From: Isoptericola cucumis
GTDB lineage: Bacteria > Actinomycetota > Actinomycetes > Actinomycetales > Cellulomonadaceae
Direction: 5' to 3'
Assembly: GCF_014635665.1 (NCBI RefSeq)
Contig: NZ_BMDG01000012.1
Location: 107,003 to 171,002, forward strand
Length of the DNA: 64,000 nucleotides
Below are positions 32,764 to 40,398 of the stretch, in pieces. Within the stretch, counting starts at the first letter, position 1. The number at the start of each line of letters is the position of its first letter. The notes under the pieces were generated by a model. That model saw nothing but the letters and a program-made list of their open reading frames with translations, was not told the DNA's origin and searched no databases. The position numbers and the translations under genes were made by a program.

Positions 32764-33884
32764 ACGACCGCCGAGACTCCCAGCGTCGCCACCGTCGGGT
32801 CCCAGCCCTCCGGCAGCGGCGCGATCGCGTCCACGGTGGACGCCACGTCGACCGCCGCACCGCCGGCGGCCGAGTCGCGGATCGCGAGCAGCACGTCGAG
32901 GACGTGGGACGCGACCGCGCCGGAAGCGCGCTCGGTCTCCCCGGCGCGGATCGACCGGACGAGGTCGACGACGCCGGCCCCGCGCCCGTACTCGGCGCCC
33001 TCGGCGGGCAGCACCGTCGGCCCGTCCTGGCCCGGGCGCCACAGCGTGCTGTCGCCGCCGAACGTGTTCGGGTCGGGCAGGACGATCGTGCCCTCGGTGC
33101 CGTTGATCTCCACCAGCCCGGCGCGGGCCAGGGCGTGCTGGAACGAGAACACCGACTGGGCGGAGCGCCCGCCGTCGAACTCGATCAGCGCCGCGTGGTG
33201 CGTGGGCACCTCGACGTCGAACTCCTGCCCGGCGAGCGGGCCCGAGCCGACCGTGCGGGTCGCGTGCGACCGCGAGGACACCGCGTGCACGCGGGTCGCC
33301 GGGCCGAGCGCGTGCACGAGCGTCGTCACGTAGTACGGCCCCATGTCGAACAGCGGGCCGGCGCCGTGGCCGTACAGGAAGCTCGGGTTCGGGTGCCACG
33401 CCTCCGGCCCGGGCACGTGGAACATCGTCGTCGCGGTCAGCGGCTCGCCGATGTCCCCGCGCGCGATGGCGCGCAGCCCGGTCTGCAGCCCGGCGCCGAG
33501 CACGGTGTCGGGCGCGCAGGCGACCCGCAGGCCGGCCGCCTCGGCGGCGGCCAGCAGTGCGGCCCCGCCGTCGTGGTCCAGGGCGAGCGGCTTCTCGCTC
33601 CACACGTGCTTGCCGGCAGCGACGGCCTGGTGCCCCACCTCGGTGTGCGAGGCGGGGGTGGTGAGGTTGAGGACCACCTCGATGTCGTCGCGCGCCAGCA
33701 GCTCGTCGACCGTGCCCGAGTCCGCCACGCCGTACGCCGCCGCCTGCGCGGCGGCCCGGTCGGTGAGGAGGTCGGCGACGAACCGCACCTCGACGTCGGG
33801 GAACCGGGTGAGGTTCGACAGGTACTGGTCGGAGATGTTCCCCGCGCCGATGAGGCCGACGCCGGCCACGCCGGACCCGCTCAC
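32760..33884 (-). CDS. Gfo/Idh/MocA family oxidoreductase
   Basis: A 374-residue NAD(P)-dependent sugar dehydrogenase. The Rossmann motif is GLIGAGNISDQYL at the N terminus, followed by the family signature VWSEKPLALD with the conserved Glu-Lys-Pro. The C-terminal beta-sheet domain has HPNPSFLYGHGAGPLFDMGPYYVTTLVHALGP with Asp and Tyr of the active site. Substrates are usually sugars, inositols or glycosides. GTG start overlapping the isomerase stop (GTGA). Paired with a sugar phosphate isomerase/epimerase, as in 3-keto-glycoside pathways. Confidence 0.9.
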   Translation of the reverse strand: MSGSGVAGVGLIGAGNISDQYLSNLTRFPDVEVRFVADLLTDRAAAQAAAYGVADSGTVDELLARDDIEVVLNLTTPASHTEVGHQAVAAGKHVWSEKPLALDHDGGAALLAAAEAAGLRVACAPDTVLGAGLQTGLRAIARGDIGEPLTATTMFHVPGPEAWHPNPSFLYGHGAGPLFDMGPYYVTTLVHALGPATRVHAVSSRSHATRTVGSGPLAGQEFDVEVPTHHAALIEFDGGRSAQSVFSFQHALARAGLVEINGTEGTIVLPDPNTFGGDSTLWRPGQDGPTVLPAEGAEYGRGAGVVDLVRSIRAGETERASGAVASHVLDVLLAIRDSAAGGAAVDVASTVDAIAPLPEGWDPTVATLGVSAVV

Positions 33885-34696
33885 TTGTCGTTCTCGTTCA
33901 GCCAGGCCAGCGAGGAGGCGATGCCCTCGAAGACGTCGCCGGCGTACGAGTCGAACTCGACGACCCGGAGGGCCTGCGGCGCGGCGGCGAGGATCGCCGC
34001 GACGTCGACGTCGCCCTGCCCGGCCGGCATCTGGTTCTCGAACGCGGCGCGCAGGGCGTCCGGCACCTCGAGCGCGCTCTCGCTGGAGGGCAGGACGGTC
34101 GCGATGTCGCCGGACACCTTCCCGTCCTTCACGTGGATCGCGACGACGCGGTCGCCCAGGGACCGCAGGACGGCCGGGGCGTCGGCGCCGCCGACGGTCG
34201 CCCAGAACGTGTCGACCTCGAGGACGGCCTCGGGCGCGAGCTGCGCCGCGAAGAGCTCGAAGACCGGGCGGCCGTCGACCTTGTTCGTGAACTCCCACTG
34301 GTGGTTGTGGTAGCCGAAGCGCACGTCGTGGGCGGCCGCCCGGACGGTGAGCTCGTTGACGCGGTCGGCGAGGCGCTTCGCGTCGTCGGCGGTCTGCCAG
34401 CGGTCCGTCGGGACGAAGGGGTCGATGACGATCCCCATCCCGAGGCGGGCGGCAGCGTCGAACACGACGTCCGGGTCCTCGGCGTCGATGACGGGCGCGT
34501 GGCCCGACGGCGCCGTGACGCCGGAGTCGGCGAACGCCTTGGCGTACTCGTCGGTGCGCTGGTGGAACGCGTACGGCTCGACCTGCGTGTACCCGATCTC
34601 CGCCACGCGCGCGACGGCACCGGCAAGGTCGGCGGCGATGGCGTCGCGCACCGAGTAGAGCTGCACCGACGTACCCGGTGCGGCGGTCTTCGACAT
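33881..34696 (-). CDS. Sugar phosphate isomerase/epimerase (xylose isomerase-like TIM barrel)
   Basis: A 271-residue protein with the AP-endonuclease-2/xylose isomerase-like barrel: SVQLYSVRDAIAADLAGAVARVAEIGYTQVEPY, FGYHNHQWEF with metal-site His residues, VLEVDTFWATVGG with Glu and Asp, and AIHVKDGKV with His. Such proteins isomerise or epimerise sugars or act as 3-keto-glycoside hydratases/lyases. First gene of a two-gene operon with the oxidoreductase; an overlapping pair of palindromes lies in its promoter region. Confidence 0.9.
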   Translation of the reverse strand: MSKTAAPGTSVQLYSVRDAIAADLAGAVARVAEIGYTQVEPYAFHQRTDEYAKAFADSGVTAPSGHAPVIDAEDPDVVFDAAARLGMGIVIDPFVPTDRWQTADDAKRLADRVNELTVRAAAHDVRFGYHNHQWEFTNKVDGRPVFELFAAQLAPEAVLEVDTFWATVGGADAPAVLRSLGDRVVAIHVKDGKVSGDIATVLPSSESALEVPDALRAAFENQMPAGQGDVDVAAILAAAPQALRVVEFDSYAGDVFEGIASSLAWLNENDK

Positions 34697-34772
34697 GGAG
34701 CACTCCCTCGTCTTCGCTGTCCTGCCCCGGCGCAGACGACCGCTCGAGGCCTTCGGGACACGAGCCTATCCC

Positions 34773-34796
34773 GATTCTTCCAATGGAAGAATCCAT
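34773..34796. promoter_or_regulatory. Overlapping perfect palindromes upstream of sugar isomerase gene
   Basis: GATTCTTCC-AAT-GGAAGAATC (34773-34793) is perfect with 9-bp arms. A second inverted repeat ATGGA-AGAA-TCCAT (34783-34796) overlaps it. The AT-rich site lies upstream of TAGGCT (minus strand), a plausible -10 for the isomerase-oxidoreductase operon, and close to the divergent P-loop gene. Strong operator candidate for a sugar-responsive repressor encoded elsewhere or at 32110. Confidence 0.65.
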
Positions 34797-34836
34797 TTTC
34801 CGGACCGCGTCCCGTGCCACCTGCGCCGCGCGGACG

Positions 34837-34842
34837 TAGCGT
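34837..34842 (+). promoter_or_regulatory. Leaderless-type -10 element
   Basis: TAGCGT seven bases before the GTG at 34850. Confidence 0.5.
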
Positions 34843-34849
34843 CCTGCCC

Positions 34850-35407
34850 GTGACCTCCGCGAACAGCCCCGCCCCCGGTCCGCTCGGCGCGTCCGTCATC
34901 GTGATCACGGGGGCGATGGCCGCCGGCAAGTCGACCGTCGCCGACGCGCTCGCGCGGCGGCTGCCGCTCGCCGCCCACGTGCGCGGCGACACGTTCCGGC
35001 GCGCGATGGTCAGCGGACAGGCTCCGATGGACCCGCCCCTGTCCGCGGCCGCCCGCGCGCAGCTCGACCTGCGTCACGAGCTGGCAGCCCAGGCCGCCGA
35101 CACCTACGCGGCCCGCGGCGTCACCGCGGTCGTCCAGGACATCCTGCTCGGGGACGACCTGGCACGCTTCCTGGGCCGCCTGCGCACGCGCCCGCGGTAC
35201 GCCGTCGTCCTGGTTCCCGACGCGGCCACCCTGGCGGCCCGCGACGCGGCGCGCCACAAGCAGGGGTACGGCGCGTGGACGCCCGACGAGCTCGCCGCCG
35301 AGGCCGAGGCGACCGCCGGAGGGCTGCACCTCGACACCGGCGGCCGGGACGTCGACGCGACCGTCGACGAGATCCTGGACCGCCTCGAGGAGGCCCGCGT
35401 CCCCTGA
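34850..35407 (+). CDS. Small P-loop kinase/phosphotransferase-like protein
   Basis: A 185-residue P-loop protein. Walker A is GAMAAGKSTVADALARRL (about residues 20-37), then AHVRGDTFRRAMVSG with a substrate-binding Arg-Gly-Asp, a Walker B-like AVVQDILLGDDLARFL, and a lid with ATLAARDAARHKQGYGAW. The layout is that of the AAA_33/chloramphenicol-phosphotransferase-like group that phosphorylates small hydroxyl compounds; substrate unknown. GTG start supported by TAGCGT seven bases upstream. Confidence 0.82.
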   Translation: MTSANSPAPGPLGASVIVITGAMAAGKSTVADALARRLPLAAHVRGDTFRRAMVSGQAPMDPPLSAAARAQLDLRHELAAQAADTYAARGVTAVVQDILLGDDLARFLGRLRTRPRYAVVLVPDAATLAARDAARHKQGYGAWTPDELAAEAEATAGGLHLDTGGRDVDATVDEILDRLEEARVP

Positions 35408-35456
35408 CCCGGTCGGCCGGTCCCCGCAGCCGTCCCGGGCCGCCGTCATGGTCCCG

Positions 35457-36506
35457 TCAGCCGCCGTTGGACTGGCGCACCCCGGCGGCGAGGGCGTCGA
35501 ACCGGTAGACGAAGCCGCCCGCGGGCCCGCTGACGGTGACGAAGGCGTCGGTGGTGCCGGGCCGGATCGCGAGGTTCGTCGCGGACTCGAGGCCGTCGTG
35601 CCCGGCGGGGAGCACGACGGTGGCGCGTCGCGTGCCGTCGGGGTCGAAGACGAGGATCTTCGGCTCGCCGTGCACGCCCTGGTAGACGTTGCCGGCCGCG
35701 TCGACGGCGTTCGAGTCGGTCTGGGTCGTGCCCCCGTCGACGTGCATGCCGGTGTGCCCGGCGGTGACGGCCGTGCGGTCCTCGTCGAGGGTGAGCCGGT
35801 CGACGCGGTTGGCGTCGAGCTGGCTCACCCACAGCGCGCCGCCGCCGGCGTCGAAGGAGATCCCGTTGGGGTTGGGCTGGTGGTCGGCCAGGACGGTGCC
35901 CTCGCCGTCGGCGGCGTCGAACCGCAGCACGCGGCCCGACGGCTCGGCGTCGGGGTAGGTCGTGTACTGCGCGTCGGTGACGAACATGTTCCCGTCGTCG
36001 TCGAACGTGAGGTCGTCGGGCTGCATCCGGCGCCCGTCGACGGGACCCTTCGCGACCACGCGCAGGCCGTCGCCGTCCAGGCGGAGGCTGACGATCCGGC
36101 CGCCGGCGTAGTCGGTGAGGTACAGCCGCCCGTCGACGGGGCTGAACTGCGCCGACGTGTACGCGCCGGACCCGTCGGTGAGCACCGGCTCCACCTCGCC
36201 GGCCGCGAGGTCCACCGCCATCAGCTGAGGGTCGCCCGCGGGCGCCGTGACGTCGACGAGGTAGAGCCGGCCGTCGGCGCCGAACGTCGGGCCCTCGAGC
36301 AGGGTCATCCCGGTCTCGTCGTGGACCTCGCTCACCTGGAGGACCTGCTCGGCCGTGCGGGTCTCGACGCGGCCGTGCGCGCCGGGCGCGGCCGGCCGGT
36401 CCGCCGGGACGGCGTCAGCCGTCGTCGCACAGCCGGCCAGCACGCCCGCCACCAGCCGCGACGGGACCATCGCGGCGGGGCCGCGGCGGCGCACCGCGGC
36501 GCTCAT
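35457..36506 (-). CDS. SMP-30/gluconolactonase-like lipoprotein
   Basis: A 349-residue beta-propeller protein with lipoprotein signal (RRRGPAAMVPSRLVAGVLAGC, Cys26 in VLAGC). Propeller motifs include LLEGPTFGADGRLYLVDV, QPDDLTFDDDGNMFVTDA, NPNGISFDAGGGALWVSQ and TDSNAVDAAGNVYQG, matching SMP-30 with metal-binding Glu and Asn/Asp residues. Members hydrolyse lactones. The start overlaps the stop of the monooxygenase gene (ATGA). The pair suggests ring opening of a lactone made by Baeyer-Villiger oxidation, but the lipoprotein signal would put the lactonase outside the membrane, while the monooxygenase is cytoplasmic. Confidence 0.85.
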   Translation of the reverse strand: MSAAVRRRGPAAMVPSRLVAGVLAGCATTADAVPADRPAAPGAHGRVETRTAEQVLQVSEVHDETGMTLLEGPTFGADGRLYLVDVTAPAGDPQLMAVDLAAGEVEPVLTDGSGAYTSAQFSPVDGRLYLTDYAGGRIVSLRLDGDGLRVVAKGPVDGRRMQPDDLTFDDDGNMFVTDAQYTTYPDAEPSGRVLRFDAADGEGTVLADHQPNPNGISFDAGGGALWVSQLDANRVDRLTLDEDRTAVTAGHTGMHVDGGTTQTDSNAVDAAGNVYQGVHGEPKILVFDPDGTRRATVVLPAGHDGLESATNLAIRPGTTDAFVTVSGPAGGFVYRFDALAAGVRQSNGG

Positions 36507-38365
36507 CGGGCGCCCTCCGTCGTCTCGCTAGCTTCCATCGCCTCGACGGGTTCCGCCGGGTCGACGAGCACGTCGGCGAGGCCACCGCCCTCCCGCCACC
36601 TGGCCAGCACGCGGTGGAACGCGACCGGACCCGGGCTGTACGACGTCGGCGTCGCGCGCCGCGTGCCCTCGCCGTTGTAGTAGCCGGGGGTGCACTCGGC
36701 GAGGAACGCGGAGTTGTCGACCGCGACGTCCAGGATGGTGTCGCACCAGGCCTGCTCGGACTCGCGCGTCGGCTCGACGTACCGGGCGCCGGACTTGCGC
36801 GCGGCGGCGACCACGGCGGCGATGTGCTCGGCCTGCTCGGACAGGATGTGCACGAAGTTCACCGAGTTCGCGTTCTGCATCGTCCCCAGGTGGAACAGGT
36901 TGGGGAACCCGTGCGAGCAGAAGCCGTGCAGCGTGCGCGGCCCGCGGCCCCACGCCTCGAGCAGCGTCTGCCCGCCGCGCCCGTGGACGGGCATCGTGCC
37001 CGAGACGACGCCCGAGACCCCCGTCTCGAACCCGGTGGCGAAGACGACGCAGTCGACCTCGTACTCGTCCTCGCCCACGACGACGCCGGTCTCGGTCATC
37101 CGGGTGATGCCGCCGTGGTCGGCGGTGTCCACGAGCGTGACATTGTCGCGATTGAAGGACTGGAGGTACAGGTCGGAGAACCCCGGCCGCTTGCACATGT
37201 ACCGGTACCAGGGCTTGAGCGCCTCGGCCGTCGCCGGGTCCTCGACGATCGTCTCGACGCGCGCGCGGATCTCGTTCATCTTCACGAAGTCGGCGAGCTC
37301 GTCGAGCCGCTCCCGCTCGGCCGGGTCCACCGACGTGTCCACGGCCCCGGTGATCATCTTGCGCTGCAGGCGCGCGGTGGACGTCCAGCCGTCCTGCGTG
37401 AGGTCCTGCTCGACCTCCTCGCCCGACAGGATCGCGAGGAAGTTCTCCATCCGCTCCCGCTGCCAGCCCGGCTTCAGCGACGCCGCCCACGCGGGGTCGG
37501 TGGGCCGGTTGTCCCGCACGTCCACCAACGACGGCGTGCGCTGCATGACGTACAGGTGCGCGGCGTCCCGCGCCACGTGCGGGATCGCCTGCAGGCCCGT
37601 CGCACCGGTGCCCACCACCGCGACCCGCTTGTCCGCCAGCCCGGTCATCCCGCCGTCGGCGGTCCCGCCGGTGTAGCCGTAGTCCCACCGGCTGGTGTGG
37701 AAGGTGTGCCCGCGGAAGTCCTCGATGCCGGGGATGCCGGGCAGCTTGGGCTGGCTCAGCGTGCCGGAGGACACGACGACGTAGCGGGCGCGCATCGCGT
37801 CCCCGCGGTCGGTGCGCACGAGCCACTCGGCGGCGTCCTCGTCCCACGTCAGCTCGGTCACGCGCGTGTGGAAGACGGCGTCGCGGTACAGGCCGTAGTG
37901 CTCGGCGATCCGCACGGCGTGCTGCCGGATCTCCTCGCCCGGCGCGTACCGCATCGTCGGGACGTACCCGGTCTCCTCCAGCAGCGGCATGTACACGTAC
38001 GACTCGATGTCGCAGTGGATGCCCGGGTACCGGTTCCAGTACCAGGTGCCGCCGAAGTCGCCGGCCTCGTCCATCATGCGCACGGACGCGAAGCCCGCCT
38101 CGCGCAGCCGCGCGCCGGTGAGCAGGCCGCCGAAGCCGCCGCCCACCACCAGGACCTCGACCCGGTCGGTCAGCGGCGCGCGCTCGGCGCGCGGCGTGTA
38201 CGGGTCCTTCGCGTAGTACCCGAACTCCCCCGCCGCGCGGCGGTACTGCGCGTTGCCGTCCCGGCGGGTCCGGCGGTCACGCTCCTGCCGGTACTTCTCG
38301 CGCAGGGCGTCCGGGTCGAACCCCAGGTCGGCCGGCGCTGCGGCGGCCGTCGTCGTCTCGGTCAC
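36503..38365 (-). CDS. Baeyer-Villiger-type flavin monooxygenase
   Basis: A 620-residue FAD/NADPH enzyme. It has an N-terminal extension (about 65 residues), FAD motif VVGGGFGG (73-80), the class-B fingerprint FRGHTFHTSRW (217-227) of Baeyer-Villiger monooxygenases, second Rossmann motif VVGTGATG (250-257), and FATGFETGV near residue 490. These convert ketones to esters or lactones using O2. The GTG at 38365 has AGAGG six bases upstream. Co-transcribed with a lactonase-like gene, and divergent from tetR across a strong palindrome. Substrate unknown. Confidence 0.92.
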   Translation of the reverse strand: MTETTTAAAAPADLGFDPDALREKYRQERDRRTRRDGNAQYRRAAGEFGYYAKDPYTPRAERAPLTDRVEVLVVGGGFGGLLTGARLREAGFASVRMMDEAGDFGGTWYWNRYPGIHCDIESYVYMPLLEETGYVPTMRYAPGEEIRQHAVRIAEHYGLYRDAVFHTRVTELTWDEDAAEWLVRTDRGDAMRARYVVVSSGTLSQPKLPGIPGIEDFRGHTFHTSRWDYGYTGGTADGGMTGLADKRVAVVGTGATGLQAIPHVARDAAHLYVMQRTPSLVDVRDNRPTDPAWAASLKPGWQRERMENFLAILSGEEVEQDLTQDGWTSTARLQRKMITGAVDTSVDPAERERLDELADFVKMNEIRARVETIVEDPATAEALKPWYRYMCKRPGFSDLYLQSFNRDNVTLVDTADHGGITRMTETGVVVGEDEYEVDCVVFATGFETGVSGVVSGTMPVHGRGGQTLLEAWGRGPRTLHGFCSHGFPNLFHLGTMQNANSVNFVHILSEQAEHIAAVVAAARKSGARYVEPTRESEQAWCDTILDVAVDNSAFLAECTPGYYNGEGTRRATPTSYSPGPVAFHRVLARWREGGGLADVLVDPAEPVEAMEASETTEGAR

Positions 38366-38430
38366 GATGAGCCTCTCTCGTACGGGGTGGCGTCTCGTGT
38401 GCTCGGGGCAACGCCCGGCACCCGGTGAAC

Positions 38431-38446
38431 CGTACATCCATGTACG
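38431..38446. promoter_or_regulatory. Palindrome CGTACAT-CC-ATGTACG, TetR operator candidate
   Basis: Perfect 7-bp arms around CC, with two more matching pairs further out, in the divergent gap between monooxygenase and tetR genes. Typical spacing and symmetry for a TetR repressor site controlling both genes. Confidence 0.65.
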
Positions 38447-38489
38447 TTTTTCACCCACCCCCGACCTGCCTCCCCGCACCTGCGCTGGC

Positions 38490-38495
38490 TACCCT
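38490..38495 (+). promoter_or_regulatory. Leaderless-type -10 element for tetR
   Basis: TACCCT seven bases before the ATG at 38503; fixes that start over in-frame upstream ATGs. Confidence 0.5.
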
Positions 38496-38502
38496 CGGCC
38501 CC

Positions 38503-39066
38503 ATGGCGGACGCACCCACCCGACGAGACGCGGCACGCAACCGCGAGCGCCTCGTGGGCGCCGCCCGCGACGTCTTCGCCCGCCGCGGCCCGGACGTCCC
38601 GCTCGAGGAGATCGCGCGCGCCGCCGGCGTCAGCCGCACCACGCTGCACCGGCACTTCCCCGACCGGACGGCGCTCGCGGCCGCCGTCCTGCGGGAGAAC
38701 GTCGCCGACATCGAGGCGCGCGCCGTCTCCCTGGCCGGCGCCGACGACGGCGCCCAGCGGCTCTACCACTACCTGCTCGACGTCCAGCTCGACGCCCCCT
38801 GGCTCGCGCGGATGGTCGCGCACGACGACGCCCTCGGGACACGGGACCTCGCCGACCGCACCGCCGCGGCGCTCGACCCGCTCGTCGCCCACGCGCACAC
38901 TGTCGGCGCCCTCCACCCGGGGACCACGACCCAGGACGTCCTGCTGACCCTGCCCATGGCGATGGCCGCCCAGGCCGCGGACGCGCTCGACGAGCGCACC
39001 TCCCGGTCCGGCCGCGTGCGTGCCATCCTGCACCGCGGGCTCTTCACGACCGACCCGCCGGGCTAG
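38503..39066 (+). CDS. TetR family regulator
   Basis: A 187-residue protein with a TetR helix-turn-helix at residues 8-58 (RDAARNRERLVGAARDVFARRG, LEEIARAAGVSRTTLHRHFPDRTALAAAVLREN). The C-terminal domain is helical with GRVRAILHRGLF at the end. The ATG at 38503 is preferred because TACCCT lies seven bases upstream. Divergent from the monooxygenase-lactonase operon; likely represses it and itself through the palindrome at 38431. Confidence 0.9.
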   Translation: MADAPTRRDAARNRERLVGAARDVFARRGPDVPLEEIARAAGVSRTTLHRHFPDRTALAAAVLRENVADIEARAVSLAGADDGAQRLYHYLLDVQLDAPWLARMVAHDDALGTRDLADRTAAALDPLVAHAHTVGALHPGTTTQDVLLTLPMAMAAQAADALDERTSRSGRVRAILHRGLFTTDPPG

Positions 39067-39117
39067 CTCGGCCCGCCCGCACGGCGACGGCCGGACCGGC
39101 CGGCCAGCCCGGCTGGC

Positions 39118-39669
39118 TCAGGGCGCGGCGCGCAGCGCACGGTCCAGCGTGGTCATCAGCTGCGCGACCCGGCTCCGGCCTCCCGGCGCAGGCGGGTACC
39201 GGCGGAGCACGTCGACGAGCTCCGGCGTCGCGCGCCGCCGCGACCGTTCCAGCAGCGCCTCCCCGACCGCGGGGTCGCCGGCCGCCTCCAGCTCGCCGAC
39301 GTGCGCGGCGCTCGCCGCGGCACGCAGGATGTGGCCGACCTGGGTCGCCCGCGCGATGGGGTGCAGGTACGCGGCCGACGCGGCGTCCCCGGCCGACCGG
39401 GCGGCAAGCCGTGCCGCCTCGGACGGCGCGGCCCGGGCCGCCCGGTGGGCATCGAGGGAGGTGACGCGCTGCAGCCTCGACCTGGCGGCGCCGTCGACGA
39501 ACACCCGGGCCGCGTCGACCGCCGCCCGTGGACGTGGGTCGTCCCGCACCTGGCGCTCGAACACGGGCAGGACGTCCTCCGCGTGGCGGACCACGAAGCG
39601 CGCCACCGTGCGCAGCTCGTCCATCGAGAGGACGAAGTCTCCGGTCACGGTGGACGAGCTGTGAGCCAT
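39118..39669 (-). CDS. Putative Imm5-like immunity protein
   Basis: A 183-residue helical protein that matches, from memory, a widespread actinobacterial family annotated as putative immunity protein: FVLSMDELRTVARFVVRHAEDVLPVFERQVRDDPRPRAAVDAARVFV, then AAYLHPIARATQVGHILRAAASAAHVGELEAAGDPAVGEALL and a VLRRYPPAPGGRSRVAQL end. No toxin gene is adjacent, so a true immunity role is unproven. The ATG at 39669 has TACGAT seven bases upstream; the ATG at 39678 lies inside that hexamer. Confidence 0.75.
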   Translation of the reverse strand: MAHSSSTVTGDFVLSMDELRTVARFVVRHAEDVLPVFERQVRDDPRPRAAVDAARVFVDGAARSRLQRVTSLDAHRAARAAPSEAARLAARSAGDAASAAYLHPIARATQVGHILRAAASAAHVGELEAAGDPAVGEALLERSRRRATPELVDVLRRYPPAPGGRSRVAQLMTTLDRALRAAP

Positions 39670-39676
39670 GGCTCGC

Positions 39677-39682
39677 ATCGTA
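39677..39682 (-). promoter_or_regulatory. Leaderless-type -10 element
   Basis: TACGAT on the minus strand, seven bases before the ATG at 39669. Confidence 0.5.
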
Positions 39683-39731
39683 GGTCCGGGGCGGCGGTCG
39701 TCACCCCCACCGCACGGACCGGCGACGAGGG

Positions 39732-40310
39732 CTACCAGGTCCGCCGGACGGCGGCCTTCGCCCCGGTGACCAGGCTCCGCGGCGGCACGTCGTCCGCGAC
39801 GACGGCGCCCGCGGCGACGACGGCGTCGCGCCCGATGCTGACTCCCGGCAGGATCGTCGCGCCGGCACCGATCCACACGTTCTCCGCGACGTCGATGGGC
39901 CCGCCGGTGAGGTACAGGCGCCGCTCGCCCGGGTCGACCGGGTGGCTCATCGTGATGAACGTGGCCCGCGGGCCCACCATCGTCCCCGCGCCCAGACGGA
40001 TGCCGGCGTAGTCGAGGAAGGTGCAGTTCTGGTTGACGAACACCCGCTCGCCCAGGTCCAGGCGCAGCCCGTGGTCGGTGAAGAACGGCGGGTAGATCGT
40101 GACGCCGGCCGGGAGCGGGCGGCCGAGGATCTGCTCGAGCAGCGCTGCCTTGCCCGCGTCGTCCTCGAACGGGAGGACGTTCAGCCGGGACGTGAGCTCG
40201 GTGACCCGCAGCACGCGCTGGGACATCGCGGTGAACTCGGCGCCGAGCGGTCGCTGCGCCGTCGTCGGGACCTCGGGGTCGTGGATGGGCATCAGACGCT
40301 CGCTGGGCAT
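39732..40310 (-). CDS. Hexapeptide-repeat O-acetyltransferase (maltose/galactoside type)
   Basis: A 192-residue left-handed beta-helix acyltransferase. Repeats cover residues about 75-185 (LGERVFVNQNCTFLDYAGIRLGAGTMVGPRATFIT, VWIGAGATILPGVSIGRDAVVAAGAVVADDVPP), with catalytic His123 in MSHPVDPGER. The N-terminal helical part is shorter and different from the one at 9255-9878. The ATG at 40310 was chosen; an ATG 18 bp downstream and an in-frame GTG 24 bp upstream are alternatives. Divergent from an SDR gene. Confidence 0.85.
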   Translation of the reverse strand: MPSERLMPIHDPEVPTTAQRPLGAEFTAMSQRVLRVTELTSRLNVLPFEDDAGKAALLEQILGRPLPAGVTIYPPFFTDHGLRLDLGERVFVNQNCTFLDYAGIRLGAGTMVGPRATFITMSHPVDPGERRLYLTGGPIDVAENVWIGAGATILPGVSIGRDAVVAAGAVVADDVPPRSLVTGAKAAVRRTW

Positions 40311-40313
40311 GCG

Positions 40314-40327
40314 CGGGATTCTTCCCG
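40314..40327. promoter_or_regulatory. Inverted repeat CGGGA-TTCT-TCCCG upstream of acetyltransferase gene
   Basis: Perfect 5-bp arms, 4-bp spacer, immediately upstream of the ATG at 40310. It shares the string GATTCTTCC with the palindrome at 34773, which may indicate a common regulator, or chance. Low confidence. Confidence 0.3.
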
Positions 40328-40398
40328 ACGGCACCGACGCCGCCGGGCGCCCGTAGGGTGAGGTATCCGGACAGTCGCCTCACGGTTCAGGAGTGGTC

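Noticed and set aside
39118..39669. SbcC-like exonuclease annotation for this protein
   Set aside because: I recall this label on relatives, but the 183-residue helical protein has no Walker motifs or coiled coil and cannot be SbcC.
39676..39678. ATG at 39678 as start of the Imm5-like protein
   Set aside because: It lies within the TACGAT hexamer that serves as -10 for the ATG at 39669.
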